Both the position numbers and the translations under genes were made by a program. Below, piece after piece: positions 17,806 to 27,103 of a stretch of 64,000 nt of DNA; position 1 is the first letter of the stretch, and every line of letters starts with the position of its first letter. The notes beneath the pieces are model-generated. The model made no database searches. It had not been told where the DNA came from and saw nothing but the letters and a program-made list of their open reading frames with translations. This DNA comes from JBFAPK01 sp040676675. Lineage in GTDB: Bacteria; Actinomycetota; Actinomycetes; Mycobacteriales; Micromonosporaceae. The stretch is taken from the NCBI RefSeq assembly GCF_040676675.1, contig NZ_JBFAPK010000018.1, positions 89,293 through 153,292 on the forward strand. The letters run 5' to 3'.

Positions 17806-18085
17806 CGACCCCCGGGGCTTCCGCGTGGACGCGGGCCGGCCGGACTAAGCCGGCACCCCGGGGGTCGGGTGGCTGTCGTGGATTCGCCGGACCGCTGCCA
17901 CACGGCCTCGACAACTCTTCTACCTCAAACGACTCCGCCCCCGAGGGAGCGGAAATCCAAGCTGTCGATGACAGCGGCTAACGGACAGCCACCTCACGAG
18001 TCCCGTTGCTACACAAAGCTTGGACCACCTCCCTTCCCGTGTACGGCCACGTTATCCAGCGGAGGTTGGCCGCGGCAACGTTTTT
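17806..18085. ncRNA. Candidate structured RNA in the 417-bp gap between msrA and rnz
   Basis: No gene is seen in 17705-18122, but strong pairing is. CGACCCCCGGGG (17806-17817) pairs perfectly with 17856-17867 around two inner hairpins. GGTGGCTGTC (17868-17877) pairs with GACAGCCACC (17984-17993), with TGGATT/AATCCA inside. GCTGTC-GAT-GACAGC (17961-17975) could form instead and competes for the same bases, so a switch is possible. On the plus strand a weak hairpin (18065-18079) is followed by TTTTT (18081-18085). On the minus strand TTGCCG, 18 bp, TAACGT (18078-18049) looks like a promoter reading towards rnz. The strand and identity are unresolved; I could not match it to RNase P RNA, tmRNA, SRP RNA or a known riboswitch. 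Confidence 0.45.
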
Positions 18086-18122
18086 AGCCCGGGCAGGATG
18101 TAGCCGAACTCACGCCCCGGCG

Positions 18123-18785
<663 letters not shown>

Positions 18786-18886
18786 GTCGACTCCTTTCAG
18801 AACCTCTGCCGGGTGTAACGCCGTACCCCCCGCCATCCTTACCCGCCGGCCGGGCGGGGGCGCCGGGGTGACGGAGCACACCGGTG

Positions 18887-19333
18887 TCAGGGCGCGGCGG
18901 GCGGGTCGACGGCGTCCGTGGGCGGTACGGCGGCCGCGATCCGGCTCGCGTACGCCTCGGCCTCGTCGTCGGAGGCATACCTGGTACGGGGCCAGAAAAA
19001 CCCGCGCAGCCCGTCCTTGCGGCGCCGCGGCACCACGTGCGTGTGCAAGTGGGGTACCGACTGGGAAATCTTGTTGTTCATCGCCACGAAGGTCCCGTCG
19101 GCGTCCAGACCCCGCTGGACGGCGAGGGTGATCCGGCGGACGAACCGGAAATACGGCCCCACATCGCCGTCCGGCAGGTCGACCAGGGTCTCCACGTGCT
19201 CCCGAGGCACCACCAGGACGTGGCCGGGGAAGACCGGGCGGGTGTCCAGGAAGGCCACCCCGGCGGTTTCGTCGGCGATCCGGAACGCCGGGACCGAACT
19301 CGCCACAATTCCGCAGAAGACGCACCCAATCAC
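18887..19333 (-). CDS. HIT-family protein
   Basis: A 148-residue nucleotide hydrolase or transferase of the histidine triad family. The triad is HLHTHVV near residue 94; the N-terminal pair CVFC may bind zinc together with a histidine. The C-terminus (DDEAEAYASRIAAAV) is a short helix. The substrate is likely an adenosine nucleotide derivative, not identifiable from sequence. TAGTCT stands 6 bases upstream of the GTG at 19333 with no Shine-Dalgarno, so the mRNA is probably leaderless. It is divergent from metB by 23 bp. Confidence 0.9.
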   Translation of the reverse strand: MIGCVFCGIVASSVPAFRIADETAGVAFLDTRPVFPGHVLVVPREHVETLVDLPDGDVGPYFRFVRRITLAVQRGLDADGTFVAMNNKISQSVPHLHTHVVPRRRKDGLRGFFWPRTRYASDDEAEAYASRIAAAVPPTDAVDPPAAP

Positions 19334-19356
19334 AGGGGGAGACTAGCCTCATCCAG
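19334..19356. promoter_or_regulatory. Symmetric divergent promoter, shared -10 (ANNNTANNNT)
   Basis: AGACTAGCCT (19340-19349) contains TAGTCT on the minus strand and TAGCCT on the plus strand, sharing the central TA. Six bases separate the minus box from the GTG at 19333 and seven separate the plus box from the ATG at 19357, so both mRNAs should begin at or next to the start codon. The same layout recurs at 50749-50771. Confidence 0.6.
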
Positions 19357-20499
19357 ATGAACTACGGCTTCGAGACTCTCGCCATCCACGCCGGCCAGGA
19401 GCCGGACCCGCGGACCGGCGCCGTCGTACCACCGATATACCAGACCAGCACCTACGCGCAGGACGCGGTGGGCGCGCCCCGCCTGGGCTACGAGTACAGC
19501 AGGTCGGCCAACCCGACCCGGGACGCGTTGCAGGAGTGCCTCGCGGCGCTGGAGGGGGGCCGGGTCGGGCTCGCCTTCGCCAGCGGCCTCGCGGCCGAGG
19601 ACACCCTGCTGCGTACCGTCTGCCGCCCCGGCGACCACGTGGTGATCCCCGACGACGCCTACGGCGGCACGTTCCGGCTCTTCGCCCGGGTGGCCGAGCG
19701 CTGGGGGCTCTCCTGGACCCCCGCGAAGATCTCCGACGCGGACGCGGTCCGGGCCGCCGTCCAGCCCGGCCGGACGAAGATCATCTGGGTGGAGACGCCC
19801 ACCAACCCGCTGCTCGGCATCGCCGACATCGCCGCCCTGGCGGGCATCGCGCACGACGCCGAGGCGCTGCTGGTCGTGGACAACACGTTCGCCTCGCCGT
19901 ACCTGCAGCAGCCGATCGCGCACGGCGCCGACGTGGTCGTGCACTCGACCACGAAGTACATCGGCGGGCACTCCGATGTGGTCGGTGGCGCCCTCGTCAC
20001 GGCGGACCCCGCCCTCGGCGAGGAACTCGCCTACCACCAGAACGCGATGGGGGGCGTCAACGGCCCGTTCGACGCGTGGCTCACGATGCGCGGGGTCAAG
20101 ACCCTCGGCGTACGGATGGACCGGCACTGCGACAACGCCGAGCGGATCGCCGACTACCTCGCCTCGCACCGCGCGGTCGCGCAGGTGATCTACCCCGGCC
20201 TGCCCAGCCACCCGGGGCACGAGACGGCCGCCAAGCAGATGCGCCGCTTCGGCGGGATGGTCTCGTTCCGGGCGGCCGGGGGCGAGGAGCAGGCGATCCG
20301 CATCTGCGACCGGGCAAAGCTGTTCGTGCTCGCCGAATCGCTCGGCGGCGTCGAGTCACTGATCGAACACCCGGGTCGCATGACACACGCAAGTGCTGCC
20401 GGCTCGCCGCTTGAAGTTCCCTCCGATCTCGTGCGACTGTCTGTCGGCATCGAGACGGCCGACGACCTACTCGCCGACCTGGAGCAGGCGCTCGGCTGA
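19357..20499 (+). CDS. metB: Cystathionine gamma-synthase/lyase family PLP enzyme
   Basis: A 380-residue enzyme of Cys/Met metabolism. The start NYGFETLAIHAGQEPDP and RLGYEYSRSANPTRDAL are classic; the PLP lysine is in VVHSTTKYIGGHSDVVGG (about residue 207). It would make cystathionine from an O-acylhomoserine and cysteine, or cleave cystathionine. MetB and gamma-lyase cannot be separated with certainty from sequence; together with cbs the gene could allow transsulfuration in either direction. The ATG at 19357 is leaderless-like and shares a 10-bp promoter core with the HIT gene. Confidence 0.9.
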   Translation: MNYGFETLAIHAGQEPDPRTGAVVPPIYQTSTYAQDAVGAPRLGYEYSRSANPTRDALQECLAALEGGRVGLAFASGLAAEDTLLRTVCRPGDHVVIPDDAYGGTFRLFARVAERWGLSWTPAKISDADAVRAAVQPGRTKIIWVETPTNPLLGIADIAALAGIAHDAEALLVVDNTFASPYLQQPIAHGADVVVHSTTKYIGGHSDVVGGALVTADPALGEELAYHQNAMGGVNGPFDAWLTMRGVKTLGVRMDRHCDNAERIADYLASHRAVAQVIYPGLPSHPGHETAAKQMRRFGGMVSFRAAGGEEQAIRICDRAKLFVLAESLGGVESLIEHPGRMTHASAAGSPLEVPSDLVRLSVGIETADDLLADLEQALG

Positions 20500-20624
20500 C
20501 CGGTGTCCGGTCGCGCGTACCGGTGCGGCTCGCGGCCCACGCGGCCGCGCCGGGGGCGCGAACGGGCGGGGTCCGACCCCGCCCGACCGACCGCCCGTGT
20601 GCCGACGCCGATGGGGAGGTGGCC

Positions 20625-22019
20625 GTGCAGGACATGACGCGGAGCTGGGTGGGCGCGACCGCCAAGCAGATCGCGCGCGGCGTGCGCCGGGGTGACGCGT
20701 CCGCGACCCAGGTGGTCGCGGACCACCTGGACCACCTGGCCACGGCCGAGCGGGAACTCTCCGCGTTCCGCGTGATCCGCGCCGGCGAGGCGATCGTCGA
20801 GGCGGAGAAGGTCGACGAGCAGGACGACCTGGCCAACCTGCCGCTGGCCGGGGTGCCGGTCGCGGTCAAGGAGAACACGGCCGTGGCGGGGCTGCCGACC
20901 TGGAACGGCTCGGCGGCCGCCCGCACGCCGATCTCCGAGGACGACCACGAGGTGGTGCGCCGGCTGCGCGGCGCCGGCGCCGTGATCGTCGGGGTGACCC
21001 GGATGCCGGAGCTCGGCCTCTGGGCGCTCACGGACGACGACACCGGGGTGACCCGGAACCCCTGGGACACCGAGCGGACCCCGGGCGGCTCCTCGGGCGG
21101 CGCCGCCGCGGCCGTCGCCGCCGGCCTGGTGCCGATGGCGCACGGCAACGACGGCCTGGGTTCGATCCGGATCCCGGCCGCCTGCTGCGGGCTGGTCGGG
21201 CTCAAACCGGGGCGCGGGGTCGTGCCGTGCCAGCTCGGCGCCGACGACTGGTTGGGCCTGACCGAGCACGGCATCCTCGCCACCACCGTCGCCGACGCGG
21301 CCGTCGGGTTCTCGGTGCTCGCCGGTCGGCGGCCGGACAAGCTCGTACCGCCCGAGCGCCTGCGCGTCGCCGTCTCGCTGCGCTCACCCGTGCTCGGCGT
21401 ACGCGCCGACGAGCCGAACCGCGACGCGGTCGCCGCCGCCTCCCGGCTGCTGGTCGGGGCGGGGCACGACGCGATCTCCCTCGACCCGGTCTACCCGGTC
21501 TCCCTGGGCGTGCGCGGGCTGGCGACCTGGTTCGGCGCGGCCGCCAACGACGTGGCGTACGCCGGCCTCGACCGGCGCACCCTCCAGCCGCGTAGCCGCC
21601 GGCACGTGGCGCTCGGCGCGCTCGCCAACCGCCTCGGTCTGGTACGCGAAAGCGACCGGGCCGTCTGGCGCCAGCGCTCGATCGACTTCTTCGACGCCAA
21701 CTCGGTGGACCTGCTGCTCACCCCGGCGCTGGCCGCGCCGCCGCCGGCGGCCCGGTCGTGGTCGACCCGCTCGTGGGTGAGCAACCTGCTCACCAATATC
21801 CGGTACGCGCCGTACGCCGCACCCTGGAACATCGCGGGCCTGCCGGCGCTGGTCGTACCGGTCGGGATGCGCCCGGACGGGCTGCCGCTCGGGGTGCAAC
21901 TGGTCGGGCCGCCCGGCTCCGAGCTGCTGCTGCTCGGGGTGGCGGGGCAGTTCGAGCTGGCCGCGCCGTGGCGCCGGCACGCGCCGGGCTGGCCCCGGGT
22001 GCCGAACCCCACGCTCTGA
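20625..22019 (+). CDS. Amidase (amidase-signature family)
   Basis: A 464-residue amide hydrolase of the Ser-cisSer-Lys class. The catalytic Lys lies in VPVAVKENTAV (about residue 83), the cis-Ser and nucleophile in RTPGGSSGGAAAAVAAG (about residues 155-165). The core DGLGSIRIPAACCGLVGLKP differs slightly from the usual D-G-G-G-S-I-R. It is soluble, with no signal peptide. The GTG at 20625 follows GGGGAGG. It is not next to gatB or gatC, so it is not the GatA subunit of tRNA amidotransferase. The substrate is unknown. Confidence 0.9.
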   Translation: MQDMTRSWVGATAKQIARGVRRGDASATQVVADHLDHLATAERELSAFRVIRAGEAIVEAEKVDEQDDLANLPLAGVPVAVKENTAVAGLPTWNGSAAARTPISEDDHEVVRRLRGAGAVIVGVTRMPELGLWALTDDDTGVTRNPWDTERTPGGSSGGAAAAVAAGLVPMAHGNDGLGSIRIPAACCGLVGLKPGRGVVPCQLGADDWLGLTEHGILATTVADAAVGFSVLAGRRPDKLVPPERLRVAVSLRSPVLGVRADEPNRDAVAAASRLLVGAGHDAISLDPVYPVSLGVRGLATWFGAAANDVAYAGLDRRTLQPRSRRHVALGALANRLGLVRESDRAVWRQRSIDFFDANSVDLLLTPALAAPPPAARSWSTRSWVSNLLTNIRYAPYAAPWNIAGLPALVVPVGMRPDGLPLGVQLVGPPGSELLLLGVAGQFELAAPWRRHAPGWPRVPNPTL

Positions 22020-22204
22020 GCCCGGTCCCCGGGCGCGCGCTCGTGGTTCGTGCGGGTACGACTCCCGCCCGGGGACACTCGTCGATCCTCCGGCCGGGCC
22101 GTCGTACCGCGGATCCTCCGGGCCCGGCCGGCCGGGCCTGTGACGCCCGGCATGCCCGTCGCGCCGCCGCCGGCTCCGACCGCCGGTGGTGGCACGATCG
22201 GGGC

Positions 22205-23425
22205 ATGACGGAGCTGGTCGGTCTCGCCGACGTACAGGCCGCGCGGGAGCTGCTCGCCGGCGTCACGCGCACCACCCCGCTGGAACCCTCCCGGCCGCTG
22301 AGCGCCGCGCTGGGCGGGCCGGTCTGGTGCAAGTGCGAGAACGTCCAGCGGGCCGGGTCGTACAAGGTCCGCGGGGCGTACGTGCGGATCGCGAGGCTGT
22401 CGCCGCGGCAGCGGGCCGGCGGGGTGGTGGCGGCCAGCGCCGGCAACCACGCGCAGGGCGTGGCGCTCGCGGCCGGCCTGCTCGGCACGGACGCGACCGT
22501 CTTCATGCCGGTGGGCGCCCCGCTGCCGAAGGTGGCGGCCACCAAGGGGTACGGCGCCCGCATCGAGCTGGTCGGGAGCACGGTCGACGAGTCGCTGGTC
22601 GCCGCGCAGGACTTCGCCGAGCGGACCGGCGCCACCTTCATCCACCCCTTCGACCACCCGGACGTGATCGCCGGGCAGGGCACGGTGGCGCTGGAGATCC
22701 TGGAGCAGTGTCCGGAGGTGCGGACGATCGTCACGGGTGTCGGCGGCGGGGGCCTGGTCTCGGGCATCGCGGTGGCCGCCAAGGCGCTGCGGCCGGACGT
22801 ACGGGTCATCGGCGTGCAGGCGTCCGGTGCGGCCGCGTACCCGCCCTCGCTGCTGGCCGGCGAGCCGGTGCGGCTGCCCTCCTTCGCCACGATCGCCGAC
22901 GGGATCGCGGTCGGCCGACCGGGCGAGCTCACCTTCGCGCACGTACGCAAGCTGGTCGACGACGTGGTGACCGTATCGGAGGAGGACATCTCCCGGGCGC
23001 TGCTGATGCTGCTGGAGCGCGGCAAGCAGGTGGTCGAGCCGGCCGGCGCGGTCGGGGTGGCGGCCCTGCTGGCCGGCGCGGTGGAGGTCGAGACGCCGGC
23101 CGTGGCGGTCCTCTCCGGCGGCAACATCGACCCGCTGTTGATGCTCCGGGTGATCGAGCACGGGCTGGCCGCCGCCGGGCGGTACCTGCGCTTCACCGTC
23201 CGCTGCACGGACCGCCCCGGGCAGCTCGCGTCGCTGCTGAGCCAGATCGCCGAGCACCGGGGCAACGTGGTCGACGTCGAGCACCAGCGGCAGAACCCGC
23301 ACCTGCGGCTGGGCGAGGTCGAGGTGGCGCTCTCGGTGGAGACCCGGGGGTCCGAGCACTCCGACACCCTGATCAGCGCGCTGCGGGCCAGCGGCTACGA
23401 GGTCTTCTTCGCCGAGCGCGGCTAG
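22205..23425 (+). CDS. ilvA: Threonine ammonia-lyase with ACT domain
   Basis: A 406-residue PLP enzyme turning threonine into 2-oxobutanoate and ammonia, first step to isoleucine. The PLP lysine is in RAGSYKVRGAY (about residue 53), SAGNHAQGVAL binds the substrate, and GVGGGGLVSG binds phosphate. The C-terminal part from about residue 325 (RFTVRCTDRPGQLASLLSQI) is a single ACT domain, as in the short actinobacterial form, so it may be regulated by an amino acid. ATG 22205 begins the conserved LADVQAARELL. It ends at a strong hairpin terminator. Confidence 0.92.
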   Translation: MTELVGLADVQAARELLAGVTRTTPLEPSRPLSAALGGPVWCKCENVQRAGSYKVRGAYVRIARLSPRQRAGGVVAASAGNHAQGVALAAGLLGTDATVFMPVGAPLPKVAATKGYGARIELVGSTVDESLVAAQDFAERTGATFIHPFDHPDVIAGQGTVALEILEQCPEVRTIVTGVGGGGLVSGIAVAAKALRPDVRVIGVQASGAAAYPPSLLAGEPVRLPSFATIADGIAVGRPGELTFAHVRKLVDDVVTVSEEDISRALLMLLERGKQVVEPAGAVGVAALLAGAVEVETPAVAVLSGGNIDPLLMLRVIEHGLAAAGRYLRFTVRCTDRPGQLASLLSQIAEHRGNVVDVEHQRQNPHLRLGEVEVALSVETRGSEHSDTLISALRASGYEVFFAERG

Positions 23426-23447
23426 CTTCCGGCTGGACCCGGATACG

Positions 23448-23480
23448 GGAAACCCCCGGCCGTGGCGGCCGGGGGTTTCC
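23448..23480. terminator. Bidirectional hairpin terminator between ilvA and the Tat protein gene
   Basis: A perfect 15-bp stem (23448-23462 with 23466-23480) with a TGG loop; arms GGAAACCCCCGGCCG. It lies between convergent genes ending at 23425 and 23501, and the symmetric T/A ends would suit termination from both sides. It is not related to repeat families A or B. Confidence 0.85.
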
Positions 23481-23500
23481 GGTAGCGGTGGTACGGACTC

Positions 23501-24412
23501 TCAGCGCTTGCCCGGGTTCCGCTTCTGCAGCGGCAGGCCGCGGACCTTGCCGTTGCTGCTGGCGCGGGCGCCGGTGGACTCCGCCGCCTGCCACACCGGG
23601 TCGGTCAGCACGAAGCCCATAATGTCCACGACCAGCACCACCCGCTGGTTGACCTTGATGCTGACGGTGGTGTTCTCGGGGTGGATGATCGTCTGCACGT
23701 AGTTCGTGATCGCCGAGCCCGCCTGGTAGTTGATACCGCCGAGCGGAGGTACGTCGTCCTCGCCGCTCCACATGGTCGCCCAGCCGGCCGCCGCGGCGCT
23801 GACCGCGGTCAGGTTGCACTGGAGGGCGGCGTAGCCGACCTCCGGCCGCAGGTAGGCCGTCAGGTCGAGGACCAGGTCCGCGCCGTCGGCGACGTTGCGC
23901 GGCACCAGCCGGCCGGACGAGTCGATGGTGGCGGTGCCGGGGACGATGAAGCTACGCCCCGAGGCGCTGCCGGTGTGCAGGTACCGGTCCGGGTACACCG
24001 GGACGGTCATCGTCGCCCAGGTGGGCGAGTAGAGGTAGTTGACGTACTTCCCGGAGCCGTCGCCGAGGTCGCCGATGGTGGCGACGTCGCCCCACTGGTC
24101 GACGAAGACGGAGCCGGCCGGCGGGTTGGTGTTGACGTCGGTGCTCTTGGTGGGAGCGACCGAGAGGGCGGCCCCACCGGGGGTCTGCAGCCGCAGCGCC
24201 GGGTGGGAGACGTCGCCGGAGACCAGGGTCGTGGTGGTGGCGCCCCCGTCGTTGGACGTCCCGATGATCAGGTTGCCGCCCGGGTCGGCCTGGGCCGGTC
24301 CCGCCACCGCCGCCGCGGCGACGGTCGCGCCCGCGGCGCCCGCGGCGACCGCTCCGGCCTGGCGGAGCAGCCGCCGACGGTCAACCTTGTGGGCGTCGTC
24401 CTGTTCCTGCAT
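23501..24412 (-). CDS. Tat-exported hypothetical protein
   Basis: A 303-residue protein with a twin-arginine signal, DRRRLLRQAGAVAAGAAGA, followed by a hydrophobic stretch and a cleavage-like AQA before residue 43. The mature part is Gly/Thr/Ser-rich with beta-type segments and little charge, ending in a basic tail. It is likely secreted folded. I recognise no catalytic motif; proteins with this look in Micromonospora and Streptomyces are uncharacterised. There is an AT-richer 168-bp region upstream (24413-24580) that can hold its promoter. Confidence 0.8.
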   Translation of the reverse strand: MQEQDDAHKVDRRRLLRQAGAVAAGAAGATVAAAAVAGPAQADPGGNLIIGTSNDGGATTTTLVSGDVSHPALRLQTPGGAALSVAPTKSTDVNTNPPAGSVFVDQWGDVATIGDLGDGSGKYVNYLYSPTWATMTVPVYPDRYLHTGSASGRSFIVPGTATIDSSGRLVPRNVADGADLVLDLTAYLRPEVGYAALQCNLTAVSAAAAGWATMWSGEDDVPPLGGINYQAGSAITNYVQTIIHPENTTVSIKVNQRVVLVVDIMGFVLTDPVWQAAESTGARASSNGKVRGLPLQKRNPGKR

Positions 24413-24580
24413 GAATTCGGATCCTCCCGTTTGTCGCCAGCCCGAGTGGGCGGGCGGAGAAGAGCCTTCCAGATAAAGGGCGGGCGCCTCTATAAGACTT
24501 TCGGTCGAAAAAGCGCCATCAGAACCTGGACCACTTCCCCGGGATTACCGATAATCGGACAATTTCCGGCAGGGATTCAA

Positions 24581-25081
24581 TCAGCCGGAAAAGGGTTCGA
24601 AGCGGTCCACCGTCACCTTGATGTCGGCGCCGCTGGGCGCGGTGTAGGTGACGGTCTGTCCGGACCGGGCCCCGAGGATCGCCTTGCCGAGCGCCGACTC
24701 CGGGCTGTAGACGGTCAGCTCGGTCGTCGAGGCGATCTCGCGCGAGCCGAGCAGGAAGGTCTCGGTGTCGCCCGGGTCGTCGTCGAAGTGGATCGTCACG
24801 ACCGTGCCGGGGGCCACCGTGTCCGCCTTCGGCGCCTCGCCCACCTGGGCGGTACGCAGCAGCTCCTGGAGGTAACGGATGCGGGCCTCCGCCTTGCCCT
24901 GCTCCTCGCGGGCCGCGTGGTAGCCACCGTTCTCCCGTAGATCGCCCTCTTCGCGCCGCGCGTTGATCTCGGCGGCGATGGCCGGCCGAGCGGCGATCAT
25001 TTCGTCGAGTTCGGCCTGTAGCCGGTCGTACGCCTCCTGGGACAGCCAGGTGGCGTTCGACTCGCGGTCGGTCGTGGACAC
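24581..25081 (-). CDS. greA: Transcription elongation factor GreA
   Basis: A 166-residue factor that enters the secondary channel of stalled RNA polymerase and stimulates transcript cleavage. The N-terminal coiled coil shows LQAELDEMIAARPAIAAEINARREEGDLRENGGYHAAREEQ with the acidic tip residues (EEGDLRENGGY). The C-terminal FKBP-like domain has SPESALGKAILGARSGQTV. The GTG at 25081 has GGAG 9 bases upstream. The length matches the family. Confidence 0.95.
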   Translation of the reverse strand: MSTTDRESNATWLSQEAYDRLQAELDEMIAARPAIAAEINARREEGDLRENGGYHAAREEQGKAEARIRYLQELLRTAQVGEAPKADTVAPGTVVTIHFDDDPGDTETFLLGSREIASTTELTVYSPESALGKAILGARSGQTVTYTAPSGADIKVTVDRFEPFSG

Positions 25082-25227
25082 AGACGATCTCCTCGCGTGG
25101 ACGGGACGGACAGACCTCCGGGCGAACCGGGGTACGAATTACCAAGTTACCAGTGCCGTACCCGCCGGGCGCCCGATGATTTCTTGTCGGGCTGTTTGCC
25201 GGCCGGACACCCGCCGGCCCTCCGTCG

Positions 25228-25662
25228 TCAACCAGCGGCGACGCAGCGGACGACCTCGCCGACGAACGGGCGGGCCGTGGTGGCGAGCCGGTGCCGCACG
25301 GTGATCTGTGTCTCGCCGGGGTCCGCGGTCGCCGTGACCTGCTCGCGCCCCACCTCGGCGCCGTCGCGGGCGCGGGCCCGCACCACGCAGGTCGTGCCGC
25401 CGCCGGCCGGTACGGTCACCCGGAAGTCGATCACGATCTGCCGGTCGGTGATCTCCGTGTAGGTGATCACCTGGGCGTCGTACGTGGGGTCGCCGTACCG
25501 CCGGTACAGCTGTGCCGCCACCGCGGCCATCACCACCAGCAACAGCACGACCAGCAGACCCGCCAGCCACGGGCGGCGTCGCCGCTCGGCCCGCCGCCGC
25601 CCGTAGCGCCCCGGCGGAAACGTCGGGGTACGGGGGGTGGGCATGGTGTGCGTTCCGGTCAC
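25228..25662 (-). CDS. DUF4307 family membrane-anchored protein
   Basis: A 144-residue protein: a Pro/Arg-rich cytoplasmic N-terminus (FPPGRYGRRRAERRRR), one membrane helix (PWLAGLLVVLLLVVMAAVAA) and an extracytoplasmic beta domain of about 90 residues with two cysteines (TTCVVRARA and VVRCVAAG) that could pair. This order is typical of the actinobacterial DUF4307 family next to greA and mca. The GTG at 25662 is preferred (AGGAG upstream); an ATG at 25644 would give 138 residues. The role is unknown. Confidence 0.82.
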   Translation of the reverse strand: MTGTHTMPTPRTPTFPPGRYGRRRAERRRRPWLAGLLVVLLLVVMAAVAAQLYRRYGDPTYDAQVITYTEITDRQIVIDFRVTVPAGGGTTCVVRARARDGAEVGREQVTATADPGETQITVRHRLATTARPFVGEVVRCVAAG

Positions 25663-25759
25663 CGGAGGTAATCTCCTGCGGTTGTTGTCGGGGGCATCGG
25701 CAAGAATGACAGGGTCCATCCTCTCACCGCCGATGGACACGAACGAGGGGGCACCGAAG

Positions 25760-26641
25760 TTGGCAGAGCAACTCCGTCTGATGGCGGTACACGCCCACCC
25801 GGACGACGAGTCCAGCAAGGGCGCCGCGACCATGGCGAAGTACGTCGCCGAGGGGGCGCAGGTGCTGGTCGCGACGTGCACCGGCGGTGAACGCGGCAGC
25901 GTGCTGAACCCGAAGCTCGACCGCCCGGACGTCTGGGCGAACATCGCGGAGATCCGCCGCGCGGAGATGGACGCGGCGCGGGCGATCCTCGGCGTCGAGC
26001 AGGCGTGGCTCGGCTTCGTCGACTCCGGCCTGCCCGAGGGCGACCCGCTCCCGCCGCTGCCGGAGGGCTGCTTCGCGCTGCAGGACCTGGAGGTCGCGAC
26101 CGGGCCGCTGGTACGGCTGATGCGCGAGTTCCGCCCGCACGTGGTGACCACCTATCCCGAGGACGGCGGCTACCCGCACCCCGACCACATCATGTGCCAC
26201 AAGGTCGCGGTGGCGGCCTTCGAGGCGGCCGGTGACCCCGAGCGGTACCCGGAGTTGGGTGAGCCGTGGCAGCCGCTCAAGCTCTACTACGACATCGGCT
26301 TCTCCAAGGCCAAGATCTTGGCGCTGCACGAGACGGTCCTGGCCGCCGGGCTGGAGTCGCCGTACAACGAGTGGCTGGATCGGTGGGACGAGCGGCCGGA
26401 CAAGGGCCCGCGGATCACCACCCGGATCGAGTGCGCCGAGTACTTCCCGGTACGCGACGACGCGCTGCGCGCGCACGCCACCCAGGTCGACCCCGACGGC
26501 TTCTGGTTCCACGTACCCATGGAGATCCAGCGGCGGGCCTGGCCGACCGAGGACTTCGAGCTGGCCCGGTCGTTGGTGGAGAGCCCGCTGCCCGAGTCGG
26601 ACCTCTTTGCCGGGATTCGGGAGACCGCCCATGCCCGCTGA
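25760..26641 (+). CDS. mca: Mycothiol S-conjugate amidase Mca
   Basis: A 293-residue zinc amidase that cuts mycothiol S-conjugates to a mercapturic acid and GlcN-Ins for detoxification. The metal motif is VHAHPDDESSKGAATMAKY at the N-terminus, with a further His in YPHPDHIMCHKVA. CTGGERGSVLNPKL is typical of Mca and not of the deacetylase MshB. The TTG at 25760 is chosen because GAGGGGG lies about 8 bases upstream and the family starts with MAEQLRLMAVHAHPDD; the ATG at 25733 has no ribosome site. It indicates a mycothiol-producing actinobacterium. Confidence 0.92.
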   Translation: MAEQLRLMAVHAHPDDESSKGAATMAKYVAEGAQVLVATCTGGERGSVLNPKLDRPDVWANIAEIRRAEMDAARAILGVEQAWLGFVDSGLPEGDPLPPLPEGCFALQDLEVATGPLVRLMREFRPHVVTTYPEDGGYPHPDHIMCHKVAVAAFEAAGDPERYPELGEPWQPLKLYYDIGFSKAKILALHETVLAAGLESPYNEWLDRWDERPDKGPRITTRIECAEYFPVRDDALRAHATQVDPDGFWFHVPMEIQRRAWPTEDFELARSLVESPLPESDLFAGIRETAHAR

Positions 26642-26692
26642 CGCGCGCGGGGCGTACGGTGGAGGCACGCCGTACACCGGAGGATCACACTC

Positions 26693-26998
26693 ATGCTGAC
26701 CGCTGCGCGGGTGCTCGCGGAGAACAACTTCGGGGACACCAGGACCGGCGGCCTGGCCGGACCGATGGGCCTCTTCCTCATCGTGGTGCTGGCCGTCGCC
26801 ACGGTTTTCCTCATCCGTAACATGAACTCCCGGCTGCGCCGGCTGCCCGACCGCTTTCCGGGGCAGCCGGGCGTCGGCGACGCGGAGCGGGCCGAGGCGG
26901 TAGTCCTCGATCTGACACAGACGGTTGGGACCGAGGAATCTAGTGGGAGCGCTCCCAGTGCCGTTCACCAGGACATCAACCGGCAGTCGGCACCATGA
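26693..26998 (+). CDS. Small single-pass membrane protein downstream of mca
   Basis: A 101-residue protein with one hydrophobic helix (PMGLFLIVVLAVATVFLIRNM) and a cytoplasmic tail rich in charged and polar residues. The ATG at 26693 follows GGAGG. Small membrane proteins of this type commonly sit after mca in actinomycetes. No function is known. Confidence 0.82.
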   Translation: MLTAARVLAENNFGDTRTGGLAGPMGLFLIVVLAVATVFLIRNMNSRLRRLPDRFPGQPGVGDAERAEAVVLDLTQTVGTEESSGSAPSAVHQDINRQSAP

Positions 26999-27061
26999 TC
27001 CGGGCTAAAGGCCGTCAGCTACCCCTGTTGCGCCCAACCGGTTTGGCTTAGCCTTCCGCCG

Positions 27062-27078
27062 GGGGACCAAAAGTCCCC
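27062..27078. promoter_or_regulatory. Hairpin/palindrome GGGGAC-CAAAA-GTCCCC upstream of the c-di-GMP gene
   Basis: GGGGAC (27062-27067) pairs with GTCCCC (27073-27078) across CAAAA. As DNA it resembles DosR/DevR half sites (GGGAC and GTCCC), but the usual spacer is 4 and not 5 bases. As RNA it is a 6-bp hairpin before the micro-ORF. Either reading is uncertain. Confidence 0.4.
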
Positions 27079-27103
27079 GCTCCGTGCGCGGAAGGGGGCG
27101 CCG

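Noticed and set aside
17806..18085. RNase P RNA, tmRNA, SRP RNA, 6S RNA or a c-di-AMP riboswitch
   Set aside because: The diagnostic conserved blocks of these RNAs were not found on either strand, although a few short words resemble the c-di-AMP riboswitch end.
20625..22019. GatA subunit of the Asp/Glu-tRNA amidotransferase
   Set aside because: No gatB or gatC next to it, and the glycine-rich region differs from GatA.
27062..27078. A confident DosR/DevR box
   Set aside because: The spacer between GGGAC and GTCCC is 5 bases and the consensus has 4; it is kept only as an uncertain hairpin.
27000..27100. c-di-GMP (GEMM) riboswitch before the GGDEF-EAL gene
   Set aside because: The conserved GEMM-I core is not present; only a short hairpin is seen.
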